In this document: piece after piece, positions 8,357 through 17,033 of the stretch
Position numbering within the stretch: position 1 is the stretch's first letter
How the letters are laid out: each line of letters starts with the position of its first letter
Origin: Elusimicrobiota bacterium
GTDB taxonomy: Bacteria; Elusimicrobiota; Elusimicrobia; UBA1565; UBA9628
Assembly: GCA_016209035.1 (NCBI GenBank)
Contig: JACQWX010000058.1
Location: 17,066 to 81,065 of the forward strand
Length of the DNA: 64,000 nt
Reading direction: 5' to 3'
Notes under the pieces: generated by a model
The model's database searches: none
What the model saw: only the letters and a program-made list of their open reading frames with translations
Told to the model about the DNA's origin: nothing
Position numbers and translations under genes: made by a program

Positions 8357-9075
8357 TAGCGTTCGATGTCCGCTCCAGCCGCTCGGCTGCCGGAGCCCTC
8401 CTGGAAACTCCATTCCGGAAGGTCTTTCAGACCTCCCGGATAGGCCTTCTCCAGCCTCGCAAGGTCCTCCGGCCGGGAAACATCCATATGCACGCGGCTC
8501 CAGGAAGGCCGCCCGGACTCGACGTTGACGATCCTGAAGGACCCGGGGTCCTCGTAGTACGCAGGCGTCACGTGCTCGCGCTGACAGGCCGGGAGCTTCC
8601 TCCGGTCGATGCCGCAGAAGGCCTCGGCGCGGATCAACTCCGCGCTCTGCCCCTTTGGGAAGGTCCTGGGGAAGACGTTCGTCGCCAAGTCCACGTCGGG
8701 ACGACGAGCTAAGGCAGCCACGGCCGCGAGGATCATCGGGTCGAGCAGAGGGCTGTCCGCGCATATCCTCAAGAAGAAATCGCATGGATGCCGGCCCAGG
8801 CACGCCCGGAAGCGTCCAAACACGTCGTCCAACGACCCGCGGAATACCCCGACCCCCAGCGTCCGCGCATAGGACGCGAGGGGATCGTCCGAAGGCTCGG
8901 TGCTCGTGAGCACCACGATTCGGTCCCGGGGCACGACCCTGGAAACGCTGGAGATGACGTGGGCCGCAATCGGCCGGCCCAAGAAGGGGGCCAAGACCTT
9001 CCCGGGGAACCTTCGGGAACTCATCCGGGCCTGGATGAACGCCCGGACGAGAACGCGACGAGGCGCCGGTTTCAA
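8356..9075 (-). CDS. SpsF-like cytidylyltransferase (CMP-KDO/CMP-sialate synthetase homologue)
   Basis: The protein matches the COG1861/SpsF type: AFIQARMSSRRFPGKVL is the N-terminal nucleotide-binding signature (Q-A-R-M, R, P-G-K), followed by ICADSPLLDP, the acidic metal-binding DSP motif. Family members transfer CMP or a related nucleotide to an acidic sugar. As the only NeuA-like enzyme in the window it is a candidate for activating the nonulosonate made by NeuB. I chose the TTG at 9075 (239 residues); a TTG at 9111 would add 12 poorly conserved residues. A possible promoter TTGCGG-17-TAGAAT overlaps this start. Confidence 0.7.
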   Translation of the reverse strand: MKPAPRRVLVRAFIQARMSSRRFPGKVLAPFLGRPIAAHVISSVSRVVPRDRIVVLTSTEPSDDPLASYARTLGVGVFRGSLDDVFGRFRACLGRHPCDFFLRICADSPLLDPMILAAVAALARRPDVDLATNVFPRTFPKGQSAELIRAEAFCGIDRRKLPACQREHVTPAYYEDPGSFRIVNVESGRPSWSRVHMDVSRPEDLARLEKAYPGGLKDLPEWSFQEGSGSRAAGADIER

Positions 9076-9124
9076 CCCGCATATTCTAATAAACCCGCCG
9101 CGGGTCCGCAATTGAAAGGGCCCC

Positions 9125-9862
9125 TCAGCGGACCTGCCGCTGGCTGAACCTGGCGGTCAGGAGCGCCAGATCGATGATCATCCCCGCGCCATTGACCAGC
9201 TGAAAGGGCTCCCGGCCAAGCGGCACCGTCCAGGTACGCATGGGATTCTTCTGCGCCGCAAGCGAGAAAGACATCCGGAAGTCATCCCACCGCAGCCGTG
9301 CCCGCCGGCCGGCGGCCCGGATGGCTTCCTCAAAGGCCTCGCGGGAGAAGATGTTCCAGCCCTTCTGCCAGACCCCCGGCCGATGCCGCCGATCGCGGTA
9401 GCGCGTAATCAGGTCGACGGATCCCCAGTTGACGATGGTGAAAATGTAGAGCCTGCCGCCCGGGCGCACGACGCGCGCCAGCCGCGCCATCGGCCTGGCA
9501 AGGTCGTCGAAGATCTGGAGCGTGCCGGCGCAAATCACGACATCGAAGCGGCGCGTGCCGAGGCCCCGCGCCGCCGTCAGCGAGCCGACCTCGAACCGAC
9601 AGTCCGGCAGGCGGGCCCGGGCCTGCTTAATCATCCGAGCGGACACGTCCACGCCCGTGTAAGCCAGGCCGGGCCAGCGTCCCTTGAGGTAGTGGATCAA
9701 CTCGCCGGTCGCGCAGCCCACGTCGAGGACATCGCGGTCCCCGGGCCTGAGGTCCTCCGCCATCCGGCGTCCGATGAGCTTGAAATACTCCTTGGGCCGG
9801 TCGTAGCGGTCCTCCTTGAGGTAGATTCCCTCGTCAGCGATCCGTCTCCCTGTGATGGCCAT
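9125..9862 (-). CDS. class I SAM-dependent methyltransferase
   Basis: The 245-residue protein shows motif I VLDVGCATG, the acidic GVDVS after strand 2, VICAGTLQIFDD and RVVRPGGRLYIFT, the standard order of a Methyltransf_11/25 enzyme. It probably O- or N-methylates a sugar of the glycan. The ATG at 9862 lies just after the previous stop (TGACATG) with GGAGTTGGGG as ribosome-binding site, which excludes a longer frame reaching to 9925. About 50 bases separate its stop from the next gene. Confidence 0.85.
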   Translation of the reverse strand: MAITGRRIADEGIYLKEDRYDRPKEYFKLIGRRMAEDLRPGDRDVLDVGCATGELIHYLKGRWPGLAYTGVDVSARMIKQARARLPDCRFEVGSLTAARGLGTRRFDVVICAGTLQIFDDLARPMARLARVVRPGGRLYIFTIVNWGSVDLITRYRDRRHRPGVWQKGWNIFSREAFEEAIRAAGRRARLRWDDFRMSFSLAAQKNPMRTWTVPLGREPFQLVNGAGMIIDLALLTARFSQRQVR

Positions 9863-9863
9863 G

Positions 9864-11267
9864 TCACCCCAACTCCTTGAGGACCTGCGAGATGCGCTCC
9901 TCCACTCGGCCGTCGAAGAACGCATGCCTCCGGCGGGCAGGGGTGGGCGGCTCGGGCAGATCCAGGGCTAGAAGACGCTCGACCGCTTCCTCGAAAGCCC
10001 GCGGGTCTCCCGTCTCGTCGTAGAGTTGGAACCTGGGATCCTCGCAGCAGACCTCGAAGGGATTCCCCGCGTAGTTGACGAAGAGGACCTTGCGGCCAGG
10101 CCCCACGAACCATGCCTCATTGCCCAAGGAAGAGTCGAACGCCATGACCAGCCGCGAGCGGACGATGTTGGAGTAGCTCTCTCCTCGGCCGGTGTTCTCC
10201 AAGATTTCGATGGGCTCCGTGAAGATGCCCCGGAGCCACCGCAGCAGGTCCGCCCTGACGGCGGGCGTATCCGCGTAGTTGCGCATCTGATACGCGATCC
10301 GGTAGCGGGGCCTGCGCCGCTTGAGCTCGTTCACGTTGGCGTAGAGCCGGTCGAGGGACCTGGCCGTCTTGAGGTCGTACATGTTGTAAGGCCAGCAGCT
10401 CTGGTCGATGACAAGAATGTCGTAGCGGATGGGCTCCCCGCTCTGGACTGTCGCCTCGATCAACCCGTGCCAGCGGTTCAAGGAGATGCTGCCGGCCGGC
10501 ACCACCTTAGCCGCGCACCGCAGATCGCGGAAAAGGTCGCTCGCGAACGAACCGTGCGAAAGATAGAGGTCCATCATCCCGAAGGCGTAGGACGGGTGGT
10601 AGGTCCGGTCGCCGTTCTGGATGACCGCCAGGGAGCCGGAGCAGTTCTGTCGAAAGGCTAGGTAGCGGCTCGGATGGTTGTGCATGTCCTCGTAGGTGAC
10701 GAAGTGACGGCACGGGTAGCGCCGGAAGTGCCCCTCGAAGACGGCGTAGACGCTCAGGGCCTTCCGGAAGGCGGTGATCAGGTTGAGTTCGTACTTCCGG
10801 GAGAGGATCCAGAGGCCCGGCAGGGTCAGCGGCGCGAGCAGCAGAGCCGCGAGAGTCCGGGGCGTCACCGAGCGAGCCACCGGCCCCGCGGCGTCGCGCC
10901 CTTGGAAGTCGTCAGGCGTCCGCGGCGAAAGGCGGTTGGGACCAGGAAGCCCGTCGAAGAAGAGCCTCTGATGGGCGTCGAAGTAGTCCCATGAGATCGT
11001 TTCGAGGCCGTAACGAACGGCAGGTTGGCGCCGCCACCACACCTCCTTGGTGGCCAGGTAGTAGAAGGCCTGCGCCAAGACCTTCAGGCATGCCAGCCCA
11101 AGGGTCTCGGGGAGGCCGTAGTTCTCGGGCAGCGCGTCGCAGTAAACCTTCGCCACCAGGCGCAGGCCATCCTCCGGAGGACACCGGGTGAACCATCGCA
11201 GGAACCGGAAAGGGAATGCGTCGCCCTGACGCTGTGCGAACCGCTCCGCGTCCTCGACGAAGCCCAA
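9864..11267 (-). CDS. uncharacterised polysaccharide-locus protein, glycosyl/glycerophosphotransferase-like
   Basis: About 467 residues. The C-terminal part reads like a GT-B type or CDP-glycerol glycerophosphotransferase-like enzyme: a strand-rich domain with YDILVIDQSCWPYN, then NTGRGESYSNIVRSRLV (a Gly/Glu donor-phosphate loop pattern) and GNEAWFVGPGRKVLFV. The N-terminal half is not recognised. The start is uncertain; TTG at 11267 is the first usual start after the NeuC stop at 11321, and no clear ribosome-binding site precedes it. Position between NeuC and a methyltransferase implies transfer of a sugar or phospho-alditol. Confidence 0.5.
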   Translation of the reverse strand: MGFVEDAERFAQRQGDAFPFRFLRWFTRCPPEDGLRLVAKVYCDALPENYGLPETLGLACLKVLAQAFYYLATKEVWWRRQPAVRYGLETISWDYFDAHQRLFFDGLPGPNRLSPRTPDDFQGRDAAGPVARSVTPRTLAALLLAPLTLPGLWILSRKYELNLITAFRKALSVYAVFEGHFRRYPCRHFVTYEDMHNHPSRYLAFRQNCSGSLAVIQNGDRTYHPSYAFGMMDLYLSHGSFASDLFRDLRCAAKVVPAGSISLNRWHGLIEATVQSGEPIRYDILVIDQSCWPYNMYDLKTARSLDRLYANVNELKRRRPRYRIAYQMRNYADTPAVRADLLRWLRGIFTEPIEILENTGRGESYSNIVRSRLVMAFDSSLGNEAWFVGPGRKVLFVNYAGNPFEVCCEDPRFQLYDETGDPRAFEEAVERLLALDLPEPPTPARRRHAFFDGRVEERISQVLKELG

Positions 11268-11320
11268 TCGGACGTCATCGAGCGGGGGGCGCGCGGAGGA
11301 TGTCCGTGACGCCTCGGTCG

Positions 11321-12517
11321 TCAGCGTATTGTCATCTCCTTGGTCAGGATTCGGCGGTCGAGACGCACCCGCGCCAGGACCTCCGCGATCCTGCGGCCCG
11401 CGTTGCCGCGGCCGTAGGGGTTGGGCGAGGTCCGGCACCGACGCAGGAAGGTCCTGTCGGCCAAGCACCGCTCGAAAGCGGCCACGATGCCGCTCCGAGT
11501 GTAGCCCGTGTCGATCACGTTGGCGGCGCGCAGCCGGCCGTCTTGGCGGCTGCCGATGTTGACCGCGGGACACTGGAAAGCCGGGGTCTCCTTGATCCCG
11601 CTCGATGAATTCCCGATGCAGGCTCCGCCGCTCACGCGTCCGATGAAGTTCAGGACCCCGTGGTAGTCGTAGCGGCCCAGGTTCTTGTGGACCTGAAGGT
11701 TCGGGACGCCTTTTGACCGCAGGGCTTCGATCTCCGAGATGATGGCCCGGCCGCCCGCGTCATTGTTCGGGTAGGTCACGAACACCTGAACGCCGCGGCG
11801 CGCCAGGTCCTCCATGGCCAGCAGGCAGGGCCGCGCCTGCCGGGCGGCCTGTTCGAACTGCGTGGTGACCGAGTGTTGCGTGAAGAGGACGACAGGCCGC
11901 TCCCGCACGAGTTCATACCGGCGCTCCAACTCGGCGGGAGAGGCGTAGGAGCCCTGGGAGATGAGGTCGATCGCGGGGAACCCCACGTTGAACACGCGCC
12001 AGGGCGCCTCGCCCATGCGCAGGATGCGACGCCTTGCCTCGCCGTTGGTGGTAAAATGCAGGTGCGCCAGCTTCGTCATGGCGTGCCGGACCGAGTCGTC
12101 AAGCGCGCCGCCGGCCGTCACGTCGCCTCCCTCCACATGGGCGGTGGGGATGTTCATCTGCGTGCCGGCCACGACGGCCGCGAATCCCTCGAACCGGTCG
12201 GCATAGACCACGAGGATGTCGGGCCGGATCCGGCCGAGGGCGCGGCTCATGGCGACGATGCCGGTCCCAATGGCATTGGCGGTCGACGATCGGGTGTCCG
12301 CGATCATCTCGATCTTCACTTCGGCGTGGATTTTGAACCCGTCGCGCCGTATCTCGGCCCGGGTCCTGCCGAAATGCGGGTCCAGATGGGCGCCCGAGAC
12401 GATCAGCCGGTAGGACAGCACGGGATGGGTCTCGATGGCCTTGAGGATCGGGTACTGCAGGCCGTACTCCGCTCTGTTGCCGGTGAAGACGGCGACGACG
12501 CGCTTGCGCCGAGTCAT
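11321..12517 (-). CDS. neuC: UDP-N-acetylglucosamine 2-epimerase (hydrolysing), NeuC/LegG type
   Basis: The 398-residue protein has the family's N-terminal FTGNRAEYGLQYPI, the GTQMNIPTAHVEGGD segment, HFTTNGEARRRILRMGE, and the C-terminal GNSSSGIKETPAF loop that binds UDP. In nonulosonic acid pathways this enzyme makes ManNAc, or the 2,4-diacetamido-6-deoxymannose analogue, and releases UDP, feeding NeuB. The ATG at 12517 makes an ATGA overlap with the upstream SDR gene. Confidence 0.9.
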   Translation of the reverse strand: MTRRKRVVAVFTGNRAEYGLQYPILKAIETHPVLSYRLIVSGAHLDPHFGRTRAEIRRDGFKIHAEVKIEMIADTRSSTANAIGTGIVAMSRALGRIRPDILVVYADRFEGFAAVVAGTQMNIPTAHVEGGDVTAGGALDDSVRHAMTKLAHLHFTTNGEARRRILRMGEAPWRVFNVGFPAIDLISQGSYASPAELERRYELVRERPVVLFTQHSVTTQFEQAARQARPCLLAMEDLARRGVQVFVTYPNNDAGGRAIISEIEALRSKGVPNLQVHKNLGRYDYHGVLNFIGRVSGGACIGNSSSGIKETPAFQCPAVNIGSRQDGRLRAANVIDTGYTRSGIVAAFERCLADRTFLRRCRTSPNPYGRGNAGRRIAEVLARVRLDRRILTKEMTIR

Positions 12518-13350
12518 CGCATCGCCTCCACCAGCAGCTTGAGCCCCATTTCGAGCCGGACCCGGTGGCGCCAGCCGGTCGCGCGTTCGAGACGCGACGG
12601 GTCGAGCACGAGCGAGGAAGGCGGAGGGTAGGGATGCAGGACCCGGGCCGAGCACCGCGCACGGCCCATGAGGCGCGCCAGCATGTCCAGCAGCTCCGAC
12701 ACCCGCGTCGCGCGGCCCGTCGACACGTTGAAGACGCCGGTCTCCTGGCTCAGGGCCAGCGCGGCCAGAGCCTCAACAGCGTCTCCCACGAAAAGATAGT
12801 CCCGCGCAGACGTGAGGTTGCGGACGACCACCTCATCCGCAACCCGCAGCTGCCCCATGATGTGGGAGAAGACGTTGGCCGGGGACATCCCAGGGCCGTA
12901 CAAGTTGGAGATCCGGGCGACCGCGTGGCGGGGCAGGAACAGCGACTCGAGATCCAGCTTCAGCCTGCCGTATGCGGAAGCGGGCTTCGGTACGGAGAGC
13001 TCGGTGTGCGGGCCGGGGAAGGCCTCGTCGTAGACGGCCGCGCTGGAAGCGAAGATGATGCGTGCGAAGCCCGCCTCCCGGACCCCGGCGGCGAGCCGCA
13101 ACGCGTCCTCGCGCTCGCGTCGGGCCGCAGCGTCATCGGCCAACGCGTTGGCCCCCGCCAAGTGGACGCAGACCGCGCCGGCGAACCGGGACAGCTCCTC
13201 GATGTTGACGCCCCGAACCGGCGGGCAGCCGGCGCCGCGAGCCGCGGCGGAGCGGCCGGCGGCGACGACCTCGCAGCCCCGCGTCTGAAGGGCGCGCACG
13301 AGCTCCCTGCCAAGGAAGCCCGAGGCCCCGGTCACCACTACTGGGGGCAT
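12514..13350 (-). CDS. NAD-dependent sugar epimerase/reductase (SDR)
   Basis: The 278-residue SDR has the loop GASGFLG at residues 8-14, an HLAGAN strand, FASSAAVYD, the catalytic YGRLK (Tyr-x-x-x-Lys) and RISNLYGPG. It is short and RmlD/GalE-like. Its ATG at 13350 overlaps the NeuB stop by 13 bases, tying it to nonulosonate synthesis; it may be an epimerase or a 4-ketoreductase. Substrate unknown. Confidence 0.78.
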   Translation of the reverse strand: MPPVVVTGASGFLGRELVRALQTRGCEVVAAGRSAAARGAGCPPVRGVNIEELSRFAGAVCVHLAGANALADDAAARREREDALRLAAGVREAGFARIIFASSAAVYDEAFPGPHTELSVPKPASAYGRLKLDLESLFLPRHAVARISNLYGPGMSPANVFSHIMGQLRVADEVVVRNLTSARDYLFVGDAVEALAALALSQETGVFNVSTGRATRVSELLDMLARLMGRARCSARVLHPYPPPSSLVLDPSRLERATGWRHRVRLEMGLKLLVEAMR

Positions 13351-14393
13351 CGGAGGCCCGCGACGTCCCGCGGGCGGATATGGACGTCGGCGGGGATGTC
13401 GGCGGTCGAGCGCTTCCCGAAGACCCGCCCAAGATGCTCCGCCCGGATGGGTCCGACCCCAGGCCGCTTGACCCACACATTGGACCTGCTGAAGGCCTCG
13501 CCCCTGCGGATCGCAGCGATGGAGACGACCGTGGCGTACGCAAAGTCGATCACAGGCTGTTCGTCCCGGAGGATCGTCTTGCGCCCGCCCCGCGCCTGCC
13601 AGACGGCCCGGGAGCCCCGGACGAGGTCGGCCAACTCCCCGGGCTCGATGGATATCCCTGTGTCCGGGCCGGGCCACGAGCGCAGGACCGTGAAATGTTT
13701 CTCGAGCACGCAGGCTCCCAGCGCCACGGCGCCCAGGCAGGTCCAGATCCCTTCCGAATGGTCGGAAAGCCCGACAGGGAGCCCGGGGAAGGCCCTGCGG
13801 AGGTCCGTGATCGCGCCCAAACGGACCTTGTCATGCGGGGTCGGGTACATGCTGGTGCAGTGCATCAGGGCCAGAGGCACGCCGTGCCGGCGAATCGTCC
13901 CCACCGCCTTCCGGATGGACCGCAGGTCGTTCATGCCCGTCGACAAGATGATCGGCTTTCCCTTGCGCGCCACGTGGTCCAGCAGGGGGTAGTTGTTGCA
14001 CTCGCCCGATCCGATCTTGAACGCGGGCACCCCCATGGCCTCCAGACGGTCGGCGGCCTCCCGGGAGAAGGGCGTGCATAGGTAGACGAGGCCCCTCCGC
14101 CTGCAGTAGGCCTGCACCCGGCGTTCCTCATCCTCGGCGAGCTCGCAGCGCTTGATGATGTCCCAGAGACGCTCGTCGGAGATCTTCCCCGGCTTCATGT
14201 CGGTCGGGATCATCTCCTTCTCCGTGATGTGGCACTGGAACTTCACCACCTCGGCACCCACGTCCTTGGCCGCATCCACCAGCCGGAGGGCCTTCTTGAA
14301 GTCCCCGTCGTGGTTGATCCCGACCTCGGCGATCACGAGCGGCGGGTCGTCCGGCCCGACCCGCCGCCTTCCGATCCAGAACGGTCTGTTCAT
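13338..14393 (-). CDS. neuB: nonulosonic acid synthase, NeuB/LegI/PseI family
   Basis: The 351-residue protein condenses phosphoenolpyruvate with a C6 N-acyl sugar to form a C9 acid. It shows IAEVGINHDGD at the barrel start, EVVKFQCH, GSGECNNYPLL, STGMN, HCTSMYPTP and the DHSEG plus EKHFT metal- and substrate-binding motifs, then a C-terminal SAF (antifreeze-like) domain that closes the active site. The ATG at 14393 has GGGGGAGG eight bases upstream. With NeuC, LegB and LegC homologues in the window, a legionaminic-acid-type product is more likely than sialic or pseudaminic acid. Confidence 0.92.
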   Translation of the reverse strand: MNRPFWIGRRRVGPDDPPLVIAEVGINHDGDFKKALRLVDAAKDVGAEVVKFQCHITEKEMIPTDMKPGKISDERLWDIIKRCELAEDEERRVQAYCRRRGLVYLCTPFSREAADRLEAMGVPAFKIGSGECNNYPLLDHVARKGKPIILSTGMNDLRSIRKAVGTIRRHGVPLALMHCTSMYPTPHDKVRLGAITDLRRAFPGLPVGLSDHSEGIWTCLGAVALGACVLEKHFTVLRSWPGPDTGISIEPGELADLVRGSRAVWQARGGRKTILRDEQPVIDFAYATVVSIAAIRRGEAFSRSNVWVKRPGVGPIRAEHLGRVFGKRSTADIPADVHIRPRDVAGLRCPQ

Positions 14394-14413
14394 GCGGTCC
14401 TCCCCCTGAACCA

Positions 14414-15616
14414 TCAAGCCGCCTGATGGTTGAGCCTCCATCCAGCCTTCGTCTTCTCCCAGAGATGGGGCGAGCGGGCCTTGTCGATGACTTCCCAGAA
14501 ACGCTTCTCCGTGATCCCCATGTACTCGAGGATCTCCGGCAGGTACTTCGCCGGGAACTCGCTGTCGAAACGCCGCACCAGGGCGACGCCTTCCTCGCGG
14601 GTGATCTTCCCGTTGCGGATCTCCTGGGCGGCGTCATAGGTCGCACGCCCGATGCCGAACTTGATGTAAGTCGTGAAGTAGTGGAGCGGATCGATCCGGT
14701 CGTCGATCGAGCTGTACTTCGAGTAGGAACCTTCGGTCCGCTCGGTGTTCGGCTGGAAGCCCGTGTGCTGGGCCGCGTAGTAGAAGCACTCCTGCGGGTC
14801 CCACCTGAGGTAGTAGCCCAGGTAATGCACTTCGACTCCCAACGCGCGCAGCCACGCACCGTCCGCCGGCAGGTACGGGTTGAGGTCGCGCGGATCCACC
14901 ATCCCCTTCCCAATCAGGTCGCGGGCCGAAACCCCTCCCAGGAACAGCCGGTCCAGATCGGGCTCGGCCTCATAGAAGTCCGGCTTCATCGTCGGCCTGA
15001 AGTTCTCCGAGATGTCGTTGCCGTACTCGGCCTGGTTCTCGCCGTAGAAGACCAGCGGGATGCCAGATTGGGCCGCGAACCGCGGCGCGATCTGCCGCTG
15101 GCCAATGATGAAGGGCTGGAAGGGATGGACCAGGTTCTCGAACGCCAAGCGGGTAAGAAGACGATGCGTCTTGCCATTGGGCGTCACCAGGACGTTGTCG
15201 AACCCGGCGTGGACCCATCGCTGGAAGTTCTGCCACCCGATCTCCGTGTAGACGTGCGGGGCCCAGGTCACGGTCAGCGGATTCATCCCATATTTGTACT
15301 TTAGGATGTGCGCCGTGAAGCCGCTGTCCTTTCCCCCGCTTCCCGGCACGACGCAGTCGTAGGCGCCCGTCTTCGAGCGATGCCGGCCGCAAAGGGCCTC
15401 GAGCTCCTTCTCGCGCTCCCGCCAGTCGATCTTCGTCGCCTTGATCTCGGCGTAGCGGCAGGCGCCGCAGACGCCGTCCTCATCGAAGCCGATGCCGGGC
15501 TTGGGGTCGCCGGGCCTGCTCTTGAACTCCACGACCGAGCTCGGCCGCTGGTTCGAGATGACGCAGCGGGAACAGAACCTCACCTCCGCGGGCAGTCCGT
15601 AGAGCGTCTTCCTCAT
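14414..15616 (-). CDS. N-acetyl sugar amidotransferase (WbpG/PseA/PtmG family), copy 1
   Basis: First gene of the minus operon; 400 residues. N-terminal CSRC and later CGAC pairs and the PP-loop GSGGKDSGF identify the family that makes acetamidino sugars from N-acetyl sugars with ATP and ammonia. PtmG in Campylobacter performs this step on legionaminic acid. HisF and HisH homologues that would supply ammonia are transcribed divergently from the same control region. No Shine-Dalgarno is seen before ATG 15616; a TATAAT box inside the 43-bp palindrome lies 26 bases upstream. Confidence 0.88.
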   Translation of the reverse strand: MRKTLYGLPAEVRFCSRCVISNQRPSSVVEFKSRPGDPKPGIGFDEDGVCGACRYAEIKATKIDWREREKELEALCGRHRSKTGAYDCVVPGSGGKDSGFTAHILKYKYGMNPLTVTWAPHVYTEIGWQNFQRWVHAGFDNVLVTPNGKTHRLLTRLAFENLVHPFQPFIIGQRQIAPRFAAQSGIPLVFYGENQAEYGNDISENFRPTMKPDFYEAEPDLDRLFLGGVSARDLIGKGMVDPRDLNPYLPADGAWLRALGVEVHYLGYYLRWDPQECFYYAAQHTGFQPNTERTEGSYSKYSSIDDRIDPLHYFTTYIKFGIGRATYDAAQEIRNGKITREEGVALVRRFDSEFPAKYLPEILEYMGITEKRFWEVIDKARSPHLWEKTKAGWRLNHQAA

Positions 15617-15627
15617 GGCGCCATGGC

Positions 15628-15670
15628 GTTCAGCGATTGAACATTATAGTATAATGTTCAATCGCTGAAC
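15628..15670. promoter_or_regulatory. perfect 43-bp palindrome with two opposed -10 boxes in divergent control region
   Basis: Twenty-one bases, one central G at 15649, then the exact reverse complement. It reads TTCAGCGATTGAACATT, then TATAG and the mirror image. TATAAT occurs on the plus strand (15650-15655) and, mirrored, on the minus strand (15648-15643), so both divergent operons can be driven from inside it. It lies 20 bases from the regulator ATG and 11 from the amidotransferase ATG. A dimeric regulator, most obviously the adjacent MarR-type protein, could bind here and shut both promoters. Confidence 0.9.
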
Positions 15671-15690
15671 ATACTCGTCCTCCGATCTCC

Positions 15691-16224
15691 ATGGACCTTG
15701 TTGAGAAGGAATTCTGCCTCATCCGGGAGATCTCCAGGAACCCGGCCCTGACCCAGCGTGAGCTCTCGAGCGAGGTCGGCCTCTCGCTGGGCATGACGAA
15801 CCTGCTCATCCGGCGGCTGGCCCGCAAGGGCTACGTGAAGACCACGCAGCTCACCTGGAACAAGGTCCAATACATCCTCACGCCCAAGGGGATGATGGAG
15901 AAGGCCCGCAAGTCGTTCGACTACTCGGCGTGGGCCCTCCGCCACCTTAAGGCCGTGGTCGGCAGGATCCGCGGCATCCTCCAGGCCGAGTACCGGGCCG
16001 GGCGGCGCGAATTCCACATCGTCGGCAAGGAGGAGGGGGCCGAGATGGTCCAGATGGCCTTGGACGGGCTCGATCTCGTCGGGGCCCGCATCCACCGGTA
16101 CTCGACCCTCGCCGACATCCCGCGCCAGGCGGACGCCGTCTTCCTGGCGACCTCCGAGCGTCCCTCCCCCTCGTCAAGGATCCGCGTCGTCTCTCTCTTT
16201 GACGAGGCCCCCCCCGCCCGATGA
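15691..16224 (+). CDS. MarR family EPS-associated winged-helix transcriptional regulator
   Basis: The 177-residue protein begins with a winged helix-turn-helix (residues 5-75: LIREISRNPALTQREL, then GLSLGMTNLLIRRLARKGYV as helices 2-3). A C-terminal domain contains REFHIVGKEEGAE and a Rossmann-like strand pattern, possibly an effector domain. It resembles the regulators that head extracellular-polysaccharide operons (TIGR04176 type). It is first in the plus operon and faces the minus operon across the 43-bp palindrome, so autoregulation and joint control are likely. No Shine-Dalgarno is visible. Confidence 0.8.
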   Translation: MDLVEKEFCLIREISRNPALTQRELSSEVGLSLGMTNLLIRRLARKGYVKTTQLTWNKVQYILTPKGMMEKARKSFDYSAWALRHLKAVVGRIRGILQAEYRAGRREFHIVGKEEGAEMVQMALDGLDLVGARIHRYSTLADIPRQADAVFLATSERPSPSSRIRVVSLFDEAPPAR

Positions 16225-17033
16225 GGTCTGCGGCGGCGACGGGCTGCGCCATGCGCATCATCCCGCGGCTCGACATCAAGGGCCCCAACGTCGTCAAGGG
16301 CGTGCACCTCGAGGGACTGCGCGTCGTCGGCGACCCGGCCGAGATGGCCCTGCGCTATTATGAGGAAGGAGCCGACGAGCTCCTCTACGTCGACATCGTG
16401 GCGACCCTCTACGGCCGCAACAGCCTCCTAGCAATCGTCGAGCGCACCGCCCGGGGGATCTTCGTGCCTCTGACCGTCGGCGGAGGAATCCGGTCCATGG
16501 AGGACATCTACAAGCTCCTGCGCGCCGGCGCCGACAAGGTGGCGATCAACACCGCGGCCGTTCGCAACCCCCCCTTCGTCCGCCAGGCGGCCAGGACCTT
16601 CGGCTCCCAGTGCATCGTGGTCTCGATCGAAGCCAAGCGCCGCGAGCCCGGCCGCTGGGAGGCCCTCACCGACAACGGCCGGGAGAAAACCGGGGTCGAC
16701 GCCTGCGAGTGGGCCTTGCGCGCGGCGGAGCTCGGGGCCGGAGAGGCGCTGGTCACCTCCGTCGACCGCGAGGGCACGGGCACGGGCTACGACCTGGAGC
16801 TGGTCCGCCGGCTGGCCCAAGCCCTGCCGATCCCGGTCATCGCCTGCGGCGGAGCCGGCAGCATCGGCCACGTCGAGGCCGCCGTCCGCGAGGGTAAGGC
16901 GGATGCGGTCAGCCTGGCCAGCCTCATCCATTATCGCCGTTCCTCCCTGCCGGAGATCAAGGAGGCTCTGCGCGCCGGAGGAATCCACATCCGCGCCTGC
17001 GATGACAAGAAAGACATCAGTCGTCGTCATTGA
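16221..17033 (+). CDS. hisF2: HisF2-like glutamine amidotransferase partner (imidazole glycerol phosphate synthase cyclase subunit homologue)
   Basis: A 270-residue TIM barrel of the HisF family: RIIPRLDIKGPNVVKG carries the Asp of strand 1, and TSVDREGTGTGYD and the phosphate loops VGGGIRS and ACGGAGS are kept. The second catalytic Asp of true HisF (AIDAKR) reads SIEAKR here, an Asp-to-Glu change. No other histidine gene is present and both nearby operons hold amidotransferases, so this is best read as the HisF2 that channels ammonia to the WbpG-type enzyme. The start overlaps the regulator stop (ATGA); an ATG at 16251 is an alternative. Confidence 0.8.
   Translation: MRSAAATGCAMRIIPRLDIKGPNVVKGVHLEGLRVVGDPAEMALRYYEEGADELLYVDIVATLYGRNSLLAIVERTARGIFVPLTVGGGIRSMEDIYKLLRAGADKVAINTAAVRNPPFVRQAARTFGSQCIVVSIEAKRREPGRWEALTDNGREKTGVDACEWALRAAELGAGEALVTSVDREGTGTGYDLELVRRLAQALPIPVIACGGAGSIGHVEAAVREGKADAVSLASLIHYRRSSLPEIKEALRAGGIHIRACDDKKDISRRH

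Noticed and set aside
15658..16095. Open frame antisense to the regulator gene
   Set aside because: Shadow of the winged-helix gene; no start signal or motif.
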